Of a stretch of DNA of 64,000 nucleotides, positions 1-9,699 are shown piece after piece (position 1 is the first letter of the stretch; the number at the start of each line of letters is the position of its first letter). A program made the position numbers and the translations under genes. A model generated the notes under the pieces. The model searched no databases. It saw nothing but the letters and a program-made list of their open reading frames with translations, and was not told the DNA's origin. The DNA is from Longimicrobiales bacterium (GTDB lineage: Bacteria > Gemmatimonadota > Gemmatimonadetes > Longimicrobiales > Gaopeijiaceae): assembly GCA_028823235.1 (NCBI GenBank), contig JAPKBW010000007.1:83012-147011 (forward strand), in the 5' to 3' direction.

Positions 1-101
1 CGCCCGACTGCTGGCGGATGCAGCTGCCTTCCAGCTTGTCTCGCAAGGTGGATCGTTGGGAACGCCTGGACTCAACCCGTAACTATGAGGTCGCACTGCC
101 G

Positions 102-1277
102 GTGAGCCTCCCGGACCTCGAACGCGACGAGCTTTATCGCTATGCCCGCCATCTGGCGCTTCCTGGCGTCGGTGTGGCCGGCCAGCGGAAGCTCAAGGCT
201 GCGAGGGTCCTTTGCGTAGGCGCCGGAGGCCTTGGGTCTCCGCTCGCGCTCTACCTGGCGGCTGCCGGCGTGGGCACGATCGGGCTTGTCGACTTCGACA
301 TCGTCGATGAGAGCAATCTTCAGCGGCAGCTACTGCACGGCACCTCCGATATCGGCCGGAGCAAGCTCGACAGTGCCGAAGACCGGCTGCGGGACGTGAA
401 TCCTCATGTCGCTGTCGTGCGTCACGACGAGCGCCTCTCCTCGGAGAATGCGCTGCGTATCCTCGACGGATATGACGTGGTGGTCGACGGCACCGACAAC
501 TTCCCTACACGGTATCTGGTCAACGATGCGTGTGTGCTGTTGGGGACGCCGAACGTGTACGGGTCGGTCTTCCGCTGGGAGGGGCAGGTCTCCGTGTTCG
601 CCACTGAGGGAGGTCCGTGTTATCGCTGCCTCTTCAGGGAGCCCCCACCTCCAGGTCTTGTACCGAATTGCGCGGAGGGCGGCGTGCTCGGTGCGCTTCC
701 TGGGATCATCGGATCCGCCCAGGCCATGGAGACGATCAAGCTGATCCTTGGCGTCGGCACGACCCTCGCGGGTCGCCTGCAAATTTTCGATTCGCTCGAG
801 ATGACGTGGCGCGAGGTGACACTCCGTCGAAACCCTGCTTGTCCCGTGTGTGCGGATACGCCCACGCAAACCGAACTCATCGATTATGAAGTCTTCTGTG
901 GCGTGAAGGAGGACCCGTCCGTTGAAGGAAGCCAGTCGGAGTCGTCAGCAGGATGGCAGGAGCTCACGCCCTCTGACCTGTCGCACAAGCTTGCCGGCGA
1001 GGATGCTCCCTTTCTGGTGGATGTCCGCGAATCCTGGGAGTGGGCGGTCGGAAGCCTCGCCGATCTCGGTGCTCGACTGATTCCGCTGAGTGAGCTCAAA
1101 ACACGTGTAGGAGAGATACCGCGAGAGCGTCCCATCGTCGTCTACTGCCGCTCGGGGCAACGAAGCAGGACTGCCGCCGAGCAGTTGTTGGAAGCTGGCT
1201 TTGCCGACGTTTCGAGTCTGACCGGAGGCCTTCGTGCGTGGGCTGAGAAGGTGAATCCTCAGGTGCGAGTTGTCTGA
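102..1277 (+). CDS. moeZ: MoeZ/MoeB-type sulfur-carrier protein adenylyltransferase with C-terminal rhodanese domain
   Basis: Activates the C-terminal Gly-Gly of a ubiquitin-like sulfur carrier (MoaD/ThiS/CysO type) by adenylation and passes on sulfur through its rhodanese domain; a cytosolic enzyme of molybdopterin, thiamine or cysteine synthesis. The ThiF fold is clear: GAGGLGSP nucleotide loop (residues 40-47), SNLQRQ (71-76), an NCAEGGVLG catalytic-Cys loop, and zinc-type pairs CYRC and CPVC. The rhodanese loop CRSGQRS begins near residue 349. A GTG at 102 gives 391 aa, the usual MoeZ length, with GAGG upstream at 87-90. The frame stays open to the window edge, with an ATG at 18 that has no clear ribosome site, so a longer N-terminus is possible. 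Which carrier it serves cannot be told here. Confidence 0.88.
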   Translation: MSLPDLERDELYRYARHLALPGVGVAGQRKLKAARVLCVGAGGLGSPLALYLAAAGVGTIGLVDFDIVDESNLQRQLLHGTSDIGRSKLDSAEDRLRDVNPHVAVVRHDERLSSENALRILDGYDVVVDGTDNFPTRYLVNDACVLLGTPNVYGSVFRWEGQVSVFATEGGPCYRCLFREPPPPGLVPNCAEGGVLGALPGIIGSAQAMETIKLILGVGTTLAGRLQIFDSLEMTWREVTLRRNPACPVCADTPTQTELIDYEVFCGVKEDPSVEGSQSESSAGWQELTPSDLSHKLAGEDAPFLVDVRESWEWAVGSLADLGARLIPLSELKTRVGEIPRERPIVVYCRSGQRSRTAAEQLLEAGFADVSSLTGGLRAWAEKVNPQVRVV

Positions 1278-1836
1278 CGTACCACTGCGCAATCTAGGTG
1301 GCAGTTCGTGGTTCTTGCCCCCGTCTCGCTGCGGACATGAATTGGCGCAGGCTCACACGCATCGGAGGGGAGTCACAGCAGACTGGCCGGAGCGACTGAA
1401 TGAGATTAGGCACGGTGGTTCGCATCCTCTTTACCCTTGGTGTCGGGTGGCTCTTTGTACCTGACGAGTTATTGGCTCTACCGTCCCGTGCCATGGTGCT
1501 TTCTGATTGAGCTTGCCCCCGGAATACAGCAGGTAACGCAGGACGGTGACCCCATCTAACTCGCTCCGATCGAATGCACGGATCGGATATCGCATCGGAC
1601 AGGGAAGGGAACTGTCTCTCTCCTGCGGATATTCCACAGCAGGGCAGACGAATTTTGCGACCGGCGCCTAGGGATACAGTTACAACGCGATTGTTCTGGG
1701 CTTCAACTGGATTTTCTGAGCCAGCCTAGGCTGGCCTCAGGCTAGAGGATGATTCAACCCCACGCAGGGACCCGAGCACCCGTGTCCCGGTATCACCGAC
1801 AACCTTCTTATTCGAATGAGCCAGGGAACCCAAGTG
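1278..1836. other. Intergenic stretch without a convincing gene
   Basis: About 560 bases separate the MoeZ gene from the next one. The only open frames are short, unlike known proteins and mutually overlapping, so I call nothing coding. A perfect 14-base palindrome, CCAGCCTAGGCTGG, lies at 1721-1734. It could be an operator or a hairpin, but it has no T-run after it. No tRNA-like cloverleaf was seen. Confidence 0.5.
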
Positions 1837-2349
1837 ATGCGACGTCTGATCGTTCTCGCGTTGTTCATGCTGATCACGCCCGTCGCGGCTGAAGCTCAGC
1901 CGCGACTCATGCTTGGTGGCGGCCTTACCACGCCCAACGGAGACGTTTCGACTTCTGCAAACCCGGGCTATCACGTGCGGGCCAGCATAGAGATCGGGAT
2001 CCCGACCCTGCCGGTGGGACTCAGAGGGGATGGCACTCTGCACAAAATGGGTTCGTCACAGGCAGGCTTGGAGGACACACAGGTGCTAGCCGGTTCATTG
2101 AGCATTGTGTACACACTGCCCGGCATTGGACTTCAGCCATACATGCTGGGCGGGCTCGGTGCGTACCGAGTCTCAGCGGGTACTGAGAATGCTCCTGTCA
2201 CGCAGACCAGTCGAGGGTACCACGGTGGCTTTGGCGTTTCGGTCGGTGGGCTGTTGTTCGGCGCGTTCGCCGAGATTCGCTACGTGCTTGTTCCCACCCC
2301 GGACAACACGGTGCGGATGATCCCGTTCACCCTGGGCTTCCGCCTCTAG
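1837..2349 (+). CDS. Small outer-membrane beta-barrel protein, putative
   Basis: A 170-aa protein with a clear signal peptide: basic MRR start, hydrophobic LIVLALFMLI core and an AEAQ cleavage region near residue 20. The rest alternates short hydrophobic strands with Gly/Ser turns (for example PYMLGGLGAY and GGFGVSVGGLLFGAFAEIRY) and ends in a C-terminal aromatic-x-Leu (GFRL), typical of barrels assembled by BAM. This looks like the generic OmpA/OmpX-like barrel domain common in Gram-negative proteomes; the role is unknown. I prefer the ATG at 1837 over 1816 because AGGGAA lies at a good distance upstream and the signal peptide then starts directly. It stands alone and converges on a decayed gene at its 3' side. 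Confidence 0.72.
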   Translation: MRRLIVLALFMLITPVAAEAQPRLMLGGGLTTPNGDVSTSANPGYHVRASIEIGIPTLPVGLRGDGTLHKMGSSQAGLEDTQVLAGSLSIVYTLPGIGLQPYMLGGLGAYRVSAGTENAPVTQTSRGYHGGFGVSVGGLLFGAFAEIRYVLVPTPDNTVRMIPFTLGFRL

Positions 2350-2710
2350 CCGTCTTTAGCACTAGCTGACTCGTTCTGGTCGAACTCACGGTTGACCTCC
2401 ACGTCGACCACTTTGATTCCGCTGACTCCGGCCGCCACCCAGAGGCGTCCGCTGTTGTAGGAGGCGTGGTTGACCGACTCCAGGCTGCCGAACTGAATTT
2501 GGCCTAGCACTTCGACCATCTGGGTGTCTGCACATGCGCTGGTCTCGAACGACTGGCCACCGACCGCTGCGTACACGCTCCCCTCTCCGTTCGATATGAA
2601 CAGCGGGTCGTCTTGGACGGTGAGCGCGTTGGTTATCACCACGTCTGGGTTCAGGCCAAGGTCGTCCGGGTCTGGGATCGACACGTTGCCGACGACCTGA
2701 CCGTTGTCGA
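2346..2710 (-). pseudogene. 3' remnant of an LVIVD-repeat/beta-propeller type protein
   Basis: The minus-strand frame holds about 120 residues that read like real secreted beta-propeller sequence: GSLESVNHASYNSGRLWVAA, then GVSGIKVVDVEV, which resembles the LVIVD repeat. No start codon or signal peptide fits it. Upstream the frame runs on to 2849 antisense to the end of the neighbouring dehydrogenase gene, and that part looks like noise. I infer that the 5' portion has been deleted and only the tail is left, so it is probably not expressed as a functional protein. A short lipoprotein-like gene with an unrecognised start is the alternative. Confidence 0.5.
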
Positions 2711-2769
2711 GGGGCGTCGAAACAGGAAAAAATGAACACAACCGTGGAGTTTCGGTCAGTGCGTGGGGC

Positions 2770-4905
2770 TTAGTAGGCAGCCAGGTCCAACAGTGCATCG
2801 ACCACATTGTGAGTCTGCGGAAGAATGACGTTCTCAACCTGCGGTGCATAGGCGACCCAGGTGTCCATGGAGGCGACCCGTTTCACCGGGCCGTCGAGGT
2901 ACTCGAAGAGCTCGTCGGCGATGCGCGCCGCGATCTCCGACCCGATGCCCCATGAGAGACTGTCTTCGTGCACCACGACTACTTTGTTCGTCTTCTTCAC
3001 CGAGTCGGCGATCCGCTCCATGTCGAACGGCTGCACGGTTCGCAGATCGATGACTTCGGCTTCGATACCGTGCTTTTCGGAAGCGATTTTGGCGGCATCG
3101 AGGCTTCGCTTCACCAAGGCACCACACGTGACCACGGTCACGTCGCTCCCCTCGCGTCGCACCTTCGCTTTCCCGAACGGGATCATGTACTCAGGCCCAG
3201 GGTCGCGACCCTTGTTGTAGACTTGACGGTACAGATGCTTGTGCTCGAGGAAGAGCACGGGATCCTCGCAGCGAATCGCAGTGCGGAGCAGGCCGGCTGC
3301 GTCCTCTGCGGTCGCCGGCATGCAGACGTGAAGGCCCGGGCAATGGGTGAAGAGCGTCTCCCCGGTCTGGGAGTGATAGATCGCTCCCCCCTTCAGGTAG
3401 CCGCCGTAGGTGACCCTGATGACGGAGGAGGCCGAGAATGCCCCGTTCGACCGGTACCGCATGGTCGCCATCTCGTTGCGGATCTGCATCATCGCCGGCC
3501 AGATGTAGTCGAAGAACTGAATCTCCACGACTGGCTTCATGCCCCGGATGGCCATTCCGACCGCGCGCCCTGCTATGTTCGCCTCAGCGAGTGGCGAGTT
3601 GTAGACACGAGCTGACCCAAACGCCTGCTGCAGCCCGTGGGTGACCTTGAAGACGCCGCCCTTGCCCTTCACCTCGGCGAGAATCTCCTCGCGTGAGGCG
3701 TCCGCCACGTCCTCACCAAAGACGACCATGCGCGGGTCGCGCTCCATCTCTGTGAGCATGCAGGAGTTCAGCAAGTCGACCATCGTGAGGAGTTTGTCGT
3801 CCGTGTACCGCGGCGAGTCCTCCGTGTCGAAGTCCGACGATGTCGGGTCGACATCCTCGGAGAAGAGGTGTCTCATCGCAGTGGACGGGTCCGGCTGGGG
3901 CGACTCCAGAGCTTCGTCTGCAGCTGCCGCCACTTCCGCCTCGATGGATACCTCGAGGGCATTAAGCGACTCTACGGTCGCGGCCCCGATCGAGATCAGG
4001 AGCGCACGGGTCAGGGCGAGCGGATCACGACTCTCTTGCTCCTCTATCTCCTCACGGGTGCGGTACGCGCGCTCATCATCTGACATCGAGTGCGAGTACG
4101 GTCGTGTCGTGTGGGCGTGCAACATTGCCGGCCCCTTCCGTGCACGAGCGTAGGCAATCGCCTCGCCAGCGGCCCGGTACGTGTCGACCACATCAGTTCC
4201 GTCGCATTCCACGATGTGCAGCCCTGGGAAACTCGATGCGAGCCGTGAGATACTGCCACCAGCGGTCTGAACCTCAACTGGCACACTGATCGCGTAGCCG
4301 TTGTCCTGCACGACGTAAACAACCGGGAGTGCAAGGTTGGTCGCGGTGTTCAGCGATTCCCAGAACTCACCCTCGGACGTCGCGCCGTCACCCGTGCACA
4401 CGATGACGATTTCGTCCTCAGCGAAGATGTCAATCAGATCGCGGAGCCCGGGCACTGACTCGATCTTCGTTCCGGCCTCGGCGCTACCTACGGCCTGCAG
4501 GAACTGTGTGCCGGTCGGCGATGACGAAGATGGCGTGTTGAACCTGAGATCACCGAAGTGACCCGGCATCTGACGTCCGCCAGATGAAGGGTCTGCTTCC
4601 GCGCCCACGGCCTGCAAGAGATGATCCAGCGGAGTCTGACCAAGCGACAGCATCATCGCGCGGTCCCGATAGTACGGGTAGAACCAGTCGCTCGTCGGAC
4701 GACAGTGCTCCGCGACGGCTACACCGACGGCTTCGTGGCCGGCGCTGGAAATCTGGAAGAAGACTTTGTTTTGGCGCTTCAGGCTCATCTCGCGGTCATC
4801 GATACGACGGGACGTGACCATGCAGCGGTAGAAGCTGAGAATCTGCTCGTGCGAGAGGCCGGCGAGGTCTGGCCCCTCAGGGATTTTTCGTTCTTGCGTT
4901 GCCAT
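2770..4905 (-). CDS. 2-oxoacid dehydrogenase E1 component, fused alpha and beta subunits (branched-chain type)
   Basis: Thiamine-diphosphate-dependent decarboxylation of a 2-oxoacid, most likely branched-chain 2-oxoacids, with acyl transfer to the lipoyl group of E2. At 711 aa it carries the alpha subunit first (about residues 15-345) and the beta subunit next (about 370-711). The ThDP motif is intact: [15 protein letters not shown] and then QDNGYAIS about 30 residues later. The beta half shows the [17 protein letters not shown] and [14 protein letters not shown] segments of transketolase-like E1 beta, and a C-terminal transketolase domain with [14 protein letters not shown]. The subunits are separate genes in many bacteria; the fused form is known in others. 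No E2 or E3 gene is adjacent. Pyruvate as substrate is possible, but the motifs read more like the branched-chain enzyme. Confidence 0.9.
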   Translation of the reverse strand: MATQERKIPEGPDLAGLSHEQILSFYRCMVTSRRIDDREMSLKRQNKVFFQISSAGHEAVGVAVAEHCRPTSDWFYPYYRDRAMMLSLGQTPLDHLLQAVGAEADPSSGGRQMPGHFGDLRFNTPSSSSPTGTQFLQAVGSAEAGTKIESVPGLRDLIDIFAEDEIVIVCTGDGATSEGEFWESLNTATNLALPVVYVVQDNGYAISVPVEVQTAGGSISRLASSFPGLHIVECDGTDVVDTYRAAGEAIAYARARKGPAMLHAHTTRPYSHSMSDDERAYRTREEIEEQESRDPLALTRALLISIGAATVESLNALEVSIEAEVAAAADEALESPQPDPSTAMRHLFSEDVDPTSSDFDTEDSPRYTDDKLLTMVDLLNSCMLTEMERDPRMVVFGEDVADASREEILAEVKGKGGVFKVTHGLQQAFGSARVYNSPLAEANIAGRAVGMAIRGMKPVVEIQFFDYIWPAMMQIRNEMATMRYRSNGAFSASSVIRVTYGGYLKGGAIYHSQTGETLFTHCPGLHVCMPATAEDAAGLLRTAIRCEDPVLFLEHKHLYRQVYNKGRDPGPEYMIPFGKAKVRREGSDVTVVTCGALVKRSLDAAKIASEKHGIEAEVIDLRTVQPFDMERIADSVKKTNKVVVVHEDSLSWGIGSEIAARIADELFEYLDGPVKRVASMDTWVAYAPQVENVILPQTHNVVDALLDLAAY

Positions 4906-4996
4906 CGAGTGCCGGGTGAGATGAACTCAGGTAAGACCTCAAAGATATCGCACTTGGTACCTGCGCGAAGGGGTGGCTAGGTGTCTCGCGGCCGCT

Positions 4997-7075
4997 CTAT
5001 CTCGTGGAGAACTGTGCATCCTCGACGAGCATCCTCAACTCCCGGGCGAGTGCCGACGCTTCGTTGACTGGGAGTCGGCACGCGTAGTTGCTGCACACCC
5101 AGGCGGTCGGCTTTCCGTTCACTGGTTCGCGATTCTCGAGTAGCGGTGTGCCGGACCCTGATCCACTCCCACGGGTCCCCGCGATGACTAGGTTCGCGTG
5201 CAACGACGAATGAGCGGCTCGGATCAGTCGGTCGGTCGCACCGCCATCGAGGCCATCGTCCTTGAGGCCGACGATTGCGATCTCGGCAGGTGCGGTGCTC
5301 AGGCGCTGTCCGACCACCAGCATTCGACCGAAGGCGGGCCCGAACTGTTTCATGGCATCGGCTTCGCGATCCACGATTCTCTGTGAGATGTCGAGCCACG
5401 CCGAACGGCCCAAGATCTGTCCGGTGCGGGCCAGAAGTTCAGCAGCGAGCGACGGACCTGACGGCGTCACGTTGTCCATTGGGTCTCGCGGGCGAAGGAT
5501 CAGAGCCTCGGCATCGGCCGCAGTGTCAAAGACCGTTCCGGATTTTTCGTCCCAGAATCTCGTGACCACTTCGTTTGCCAGCCACACTGCTGCGTCCAGC
5601 CACTTCGGTTCGAGGGTTGCTGCATGCAGGCTGAGGAGTGCGTTGCCCAGAGAGGCATGATCGTCCAGGAACGCCAGACCTTTCGCCTCGCCGGCCATCG
5701 AGCTGTGGAGCAAGCGGTCGTTGGGCCTCAGGTGCGACCACACGTGTTCGGCTGCACGACTGGCCACGTCCACGTAGTCGGCACGGTCCAGTGCGGCTCC
5801 GGCCTCCGCAAATGCTCGGATCGCGAGTCCGTTCCAGGAGGCAATGATCTTCTCGTCCCGGAACGGCGCTTCGCGCTTCTGACGGGCCGCGAACAACTTC
5901 GCCCGGCATGAAACGATCTTTTCCTCCAGAACGGCCTCCGGCAGGCCGGTCGCTGATGCGAGATCCTCCACGGTCTCGCCGAGATGCGGAATGTTGCGAC
6001 CTTCGAAATTGCCGCCCTCTGTGACGCCGTAGATGCGATTGAACAGGCCGGCGTCGGGGCCGAGAATCGAGTCGATTTGGGCGAGGGTCCACACGTAGAA
6101 TGTGCCCTCTTCTCCCTCCGAGTCCGCGTCGCGCGCCGAATAGAATCCGCCGGTCGAGTCGGTGAGGTCTCTCGAGACGTAGTCGAGTGTATCGAGCACG
6201 ACTTCGCGCAGGTCGTCCGAGTCTGTAAGGCGCCAGGCGTCCAGGTAGGCCCGAGCGAGCAGAGCGTTGTCATACAGCATCTTCTCGAAATGGGGCACCA
6301 GCCACCGACTATCCACGGAATAGCGGTGAAACCCTCCACCTATATGGTCTCGTATACCTCCGGCGGCCATGCGGCGCAGCGTGTGCACTGCCATTTCGAG
6401 CGCTCGGGGTTCACCAGAGCGAACGTGGTGCACCATCAGGAACTCGAGCGTCACCGGTTGGGGAAACTTCGGAGCTCTGCCGAAGCCCCCGTACGTCGCG
6501 TCATACCGGTTCGCGAGCACCCGCCAGGCTTCCTGAAATACTTCCGATCCGACCTTGCTTTCCGACGCACCTGTTGCCGTCTTGCGAAGCGCGTCCATAA
6601 GCTTCTCTGCTCCACGCCGCACGTCCTCGCGCCGATTAGTCCACGTGTCCGCGATTGACTCCAGAATTTGCGGCAGGGAGGGCATGCCCGGCTGCGGCTC
6701 CGGCGGGTAGTAGGTGCCTCCAAAGAACGGGATGCCTTCCGGCGTGAGAAAAACGGTCATGGGCCATCCACCGCGACCCGTCATCGCCTGTACGGCCTTC
6801 ATGTAGATCTGGTCGATATCTGGTCGCTCTTCCCGATCGACCTTGATGTTCACGTAGAGCTTGTTCATTAGTGCCGCGATCGCTGGATCCTCGAACGATT
6901 CTCGCTCCATGACATGACACCAGTGGCAGGAGGAGTAGCCGACGGACAGCAGGATCGGCCGGTCCTCGGAGACAGCTCGTTCGAGCGCTTCCGGGCCCCA
7001 GGGATACCAGTCAACTGGGTTGTCGGCATGCTGCTGCAGATACGGGCTGGACTCTTGCGCGAGTCGATTGGACAT
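4997..7075 (-). CDS. Thioredoxin-like DUF255 protein (YyaL/spermatogenesis-associated protein 20 family)
   Basis: A 692-aa protein whose first ~160 residues are the DUF255 thioredoxin-like domain: NPVDWYPWG, the [14 protein letters not shown] active-site region with CxxC, and RPDIDQIYM. The remainder is an (alpha/alpha)6-barrel like those of glycosidases and N-acylglucosamine epimerases, with [12 protein letters not shown] and [11 protein letters not shown]. The family is widespread and cytosolic; its substrate is not established. The ATG at 7075 puts the conserved [20 protein letters not shown] at the N-terminus. A longer frame to 7330 reads through the divergent neighbour and is rejected. 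The C-terminal [10 protein letters not shown] motif is also typical of the family. Confidence 0.88.
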   Translation of the reverse strand: MSNRLAQESSPYLQQHADNPVDWYPWGPEALERAVSEDRPILLSVGYSSCHWCHVMERESFEDPAIAALMNKLYVNIKVDREERPDIDQIYMKAVQAMTGRGGWPMTVFLTPEGIPFFGGTYYPPEPQPGMPSLPQILESIADTWTNRREDVRRGAEKLMDALRKTATGASESKVGSEVFQEAWRVLANRYDATYGGFGRAPKFPQPVTLEFLMVHHVRSGEPRALEMAVHTLRRMAAGGIRDHIGGGFHRYSVDSRWLVPHFEKMLYDNALLARAYLDAWRLTDSDDLREVVLDTLDYVSRDLTDSTGGFYSARDADSEGEEGTFYVWTLAQIDSILGPDAGLFNRIYGVTEGGNFEGRNIPHLGETVEDLASATGLPEAVLEEKIVSCRAKLFAARQKREAPFRDEKIIASWNGLAIRAFAEAGAALDRADYVDVASRAAEHVWSHLRPNDRLLHSSMAGEAKGLAFLDDHASLGNALLSLHAATLEPKWLDAAVWLANEVVTRFWDEKSGTVFDTAADAEALILRPRDPMDNVTPSGPSLAAELLARTGQILGRSAWLDISQRIVDREADAMKQFGPAFGRMLVVGQRLSTAPAEIAIVGLKDDGLDGGATDRLIRAAHSSLHANLVIAGTRGSGSGSGTPLLENREPVNGKPTAWVCSNYACRLPVNEASALARELRMLVEDAQFSTR

Positions 7076-7155
7076 GGGTATTTCCAACCCTGATTCGTTA
7101 CCTTTCTGGCGACCTTCTTCGGGGGAGCGTACTCCCACGGGGGGCGTTCGATCCG

Positions 7156-7428
7156 ATGGAGAATGAGCCGCTGTACCTTCGAATTGCTGGACTCGCCGTG
7201 CGGCGCCCGCGAATGATCCCGTACTTGCTTCGGGCTGCCTGGGCCTTCCGGGCTCGGGACTGGTATCGCCGGCCTCCGTTTGTGCCTCTGCCTCCGCTTT
7301 CCTATATGCGCTGGCGGCTCGATACAGCATACGGCAACCCTGACGCAGAGCCTACGATCGACGAGATGGAACGTTATCTCGTCTGGTCCGCGCGGATGCG
7401 GACGCAGATGAAGAGTCCGCAGGTATGA
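7156..7428 (+). CDS. Conserved-looking hypothetical protein, 90 aa
   Basis: Not recognised. The protein is basic and rich in Arg, Pro and aromatic residues ([24 protein letters not shown]), with no signal peptide and only a weak hydrophobic stretch. It begins divergently from the DUF255 gene, and its last codons overlap the ATG of the next gene by 4 bases (7425-7428), so the two are probably translationally coupled. The good fit into a four-gene overlapping run supports it being real. The sequence suggests no function; nucleic-acid or membrane-surface binding through the basic residues would be speculation. Confidence 0.6.
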   Translation: MENEPLYLRIAGLAVRRPRMIPYLLRAAWAFRARDWYRRPPFVPLPPLSYMRWRLDTAYGNPDAEPTIDEMERYLVWSARMRTQMKSPQV

Positions 7429-7799
7429 CTCGACTGCTCCTGCTTGTCATTTTCGTCATTGTGACCTGCGCCTACTTCACGAAAACGCGCGCGATTCTGC
7501 TCAATGCAGCCAAGCCGATCGTGACGCCGATCCTGAAGTGGAATACAGGTGAGGAGATGAACCAGGTAGCGCGCAACGTCTTGGAGCACGGGCGTCTGTA
7601 CGGACAATTGCCGAGCGGAGAGGCTTGGCTTGGCTGGCTCGATTCGAGGTATCCGACGACTGATATGCGACTCGATCCCTGGGGGTCGGCCTATCAGCTC
7701 GAGGTGCTTCCCGACTCCGTCGCCATCATCTCTCTGGGGCCGGATCGCGTACGGCTCACAGACGACGACTTCCGCGTGATAGTCTCTCGGGGATCATGA
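7425..7799 (+). CDS. Membrane-anchored protein with GspG-like C-terminal domain
   Basis: 124 aa. One N-terminal transmembrane segment ([18 protein letters not shown]) is followed by a helical region. Near residue 80 begins a motif like the C-terminal part of type II secretion major pseudopilin GspG: DPWGSAYQLEVL, then IISLGPDRV and TDDDF, which match the DPWG...SxGxDG...D pattern. The prepilin-peptidase site (G-F-T-L-x-E) is absent, so it is probably not processed as a pseudopilin. No other secretion gene is nearby. It overlaps both the upstream and the downstream gene by 4 bases. I infer a membrane-tethered periplasmic domain of unknown function. Confidence 0.6.
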   Translation: MTRLLLLVIFVIVTCAYFTKTRAILLNAAKPIVTPILKWNTGEEMNQVARNVLEHGRLYGQLPSGEAWLGWLDSRYPTTDMRLDPWGSAYQLEVLPDSVAIISLGPDRVRLTDDDFRVIVSRGS

Positions 7800-8335
7800 A
7801 TCGGTCTCGCGTGCTCCTGATCGTTCTGGCTTGGTTGGTCACGATCGTGCTCGTGTCCTCTACGCTTGGTCGCGAGATCTACGCGGGACGAAGCCCCGGC
7901 CTCGGTTCGTTCGCCCTCGTGAATTTCGCTGGATACCTCTTTTTTCTCGTGATGCCGATCGAGGCGCTGGTCCCGATCTATGAAGCCGAAGGGCATGCCG
8001 CAGGGACCCTGATCATGCTCGCGGTCATCTCGGGTCTCGCTGGTCAGGTGATCGACTATGCAATCGGTCGGGTGCTGAGTGACCGCGCCCTCGGGTACAT
8101 CGGAGAAAAGCGTTTCGAGCGGTTCAACACGAAGATCGAGAAGTGGGGTGGCTGGGCCATCCTGCTGTTCAACTTCCTACCCCTGTCCTCGCCGACCATG
8201 CTCCTCGTGGCGGGCATGACCCGATACAACGCGCTTCGCGCGTTTGCGTTCAGCTCCCTGGGGCTGACCGGGAAGTATGTGATGATCATCTACATTTTCG
8301 ATCTGACCGCGTGGTGGGCGTCCAGGACCCCGTGA
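7796..8335 (+). CDS. VTT-domain (DedA-like) membrane protein
   Basis: A 179-aa polytopic inner-membrane protein with four to five hydrophobic segments (about residues 6-22, 35-57, 68-88, 117-140, 152-170). The SNARE-associated/VTT signature appears as the LAGQVIDYAIGRVLS region, the EKWGGWAILLFNFLPLSS segment and a following helix with G and P. Family members are linked to lipid scrambling or flipping and membrane homeostasis, including undecaprenyl-phosphate recycling by DedA proteins; the exact substrate here is unknown. It starts at ATG 7796 overlapping the upstream stop, and its TGA (8333-8335) overlaps the GTG start of coaE. Confidence 0.75.
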   Translation: MNRSRVLLIVLAWLVTIVLVSSTLGREIYAGRSPGLGSFALVNFAGYLFFLVMPIEALVPIYEAEGHAAGTLIMLAVISGLAGQVIDYAIGRVLSDRALGYIGEKRFERFNTKIEKWGGWAILLFNFLPLSSPTMLLVAGMTRYNALRAFAFSSLGLTGKYVMIIYIFDLTAWWASRTP

Positions 8336-9615
8336 GCGAACTGATTTCCGTAGCGCTCACCGGAAATGTCGCCTCCGGAAAATCGACGGTAGCTGATCGA
8401 TGGGCGGCATTGGGCGTGCCCGTGATCAGTGCCGATGAGCTCTCGCGTCAGGCCGTGCTGCCGGGTACGCCAGGCCTCGACGAGATCCGGGCAGTGTTCG
8501 GCGAGGGGATTCTTGCTGCGGATGGGACGCTGGACCGTGGTCGACTTCGGTCAGTCATCTTCGAGGACCATGGTCAGCGAAAGAAGTTGGAGGAGATCCT
8601 TCACCCGAAGATCTGGGCATTGCGCTCTCACTGGCTCGAAGAGCAGCGAGCAACTGGCGTCAAGTTGGTGGTTTCGGAGATTCCGCTTTTGTTCGAATCC
8701 GGTCGGAAGGCCGACTTCGATCACGTGGTGGTTGTCGATGCCCCGGGAGAGGTCAGGCTCGAGCGCATGGTGGAGACACGTGGACTCGATGTGGTCGAGG
8801 CGAAGCGTATCATCGCATCGCAGATGGACGCGGACCTCAAGCGATCAGCCGCGGACTATGTAATCGACAACGTTGGTGACCGAGCGGCCCTCGATGCAGA
8901 AGCGGATCGAATTTTGGGTCTTCTTTGTGGATCAGAGACGACTCGCTCCAGCATGCGGATCGACATGCATCTCCACACGGAGGGGTCGTGGGACTGTCTT
9001 TCCGACGCGGAAAGAATCCTAGAGCGATTGCTGGAGTTGGGCTACGACCGATTCGCGATCACCGATCACAACAAGGTGCACGTCGCGCTGCGGATGGCCG
9101 AGAAGTACCCAGACCGAATCATCCCGGGTGAGGAAGTGAAGACCGGTGAGGGCATCGACGTCATCGGCCTTTATCTTACCGAGGAGATTCCTAAGGGCAC
9201 GCCGGCCGAAGAGACGATTCGACGTATCCGGGAACAGGGCGGGATTCCGTATCTGCCGCATCCGTACGCGGGAAGAAAGGGCGGCGGCGGAAAGTACGCC
9301 GATATGCTCGGACCGCTCTGCGATGTCATCGAGGTATTCAACGCCCGCCTGCACTCGGTCCAAGAGAACCATCGAGCGCAGCTTCTCGCACAGACGTACG
9401 GGAAGCTCCGGGGCGCGGGGTCGGACGCTCACACCATCGGAGAGCTGGGTAACGCCTTTGTCGATCTCCCGTTTCATGCCAATCGCCCCGACGCGCTGTT
9501 GGCGGCTCTTGGGTCGGCCTCGATGGGCGGAACTGAGGCGTCGCGGCTCGTACACCTTGGCTCAACGTGGGCGAGGGTAAGGAAGAATCTCCCGGGCGGT
9601 CGCTCGACCGAGTAG
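8332..9615 (+). CDS. coaE: Dephospho-CoA kinase fused to a PHP-domain metal-dependent phosphoesterase
   Basis: Two complete enzymes in one 427-aa frame. Residues 1-203 are CoaE, which phosphorylates dephospho-CoA in the last step of coenzyme A synthesis: Walker A GNVASGKST, SADELSRQ, VSEIPLLFESG, HVVVVDAP. From residue 208 on is a PHP phosphoesterase with all its metal-site motifs: DMHLHTE, AITDHN, GEEVKT, PHPY and GSDAH. Known PHP proteins of this kind hydrolyse nucleotide or short-RNA phosphates (for example YciV/TrpH). No stop lies between the halves. An in-frame ATG at 8953 could start the PHP half alone but has no clear Shine-Dalgarno. The GTG at 8332 overlaps the upstream TGA, giving a normal-sized CoaE N-terminus. 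The gene neighbours nrnA, another nucleotide phosphatase. Confidence 0.85.
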   Translation: MSELISVALTGNVASGKSTVADRWAALGVPVISADELSRQAVLPGTPGLDEIRAVFGEGILAADGTLDRGRLRSVIFEDHGQRKKLEEILHPKIWALRSHWLEEQRATGVKLVVSEIPLLFESGRKADFDHVVVVDAPGEVRLERMVETRGLDVVEAKRIIASQMDADLKRSAADYVIDNVGDRAALDAEADRILGLLCGSETTRSSMRIDMHLHTEGSWDCLSDAERILERLLELGYDRFAITDHNKVHVALRMAEKYPDRIIPGEEVKTGEGIDVIGLYLTEEIPKGTPAEETIRRIREQGGIPYLPHPYAGRKGGGGKYADMLGPLCDVIEVFNARLHSVQENHRAQLLAQTYGKLRGAGSDAHTIGELGNAFVDLPFHANRPDALLAALGSASMGGTEASRLVHLGSTWARVRKNLPGGRSTE

Positions 9616-9699
9616 CGGCCGGCCCCCCGCTGGCAGTACGTTTTATTTCCGTCCACCAGCGGACGGTCGAGATTTTCACTTTCAGGGTCAGGATCCTTT

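Noticed and set aside
1270..1815. Several 60-100-aa frames between moeZ and the barrel protein
   Set aside because: They overlap each other on both strands, lack ribosome sites and look like random translations.
7076..7330. 85-residue N-terminal extension of the DUF255 protein
   Set aside because: It overlaps the divergent gene at 7156 and is low-complexity Ala/Glu/Pro sequence, while the family begins at the MSNRL start at 7075.
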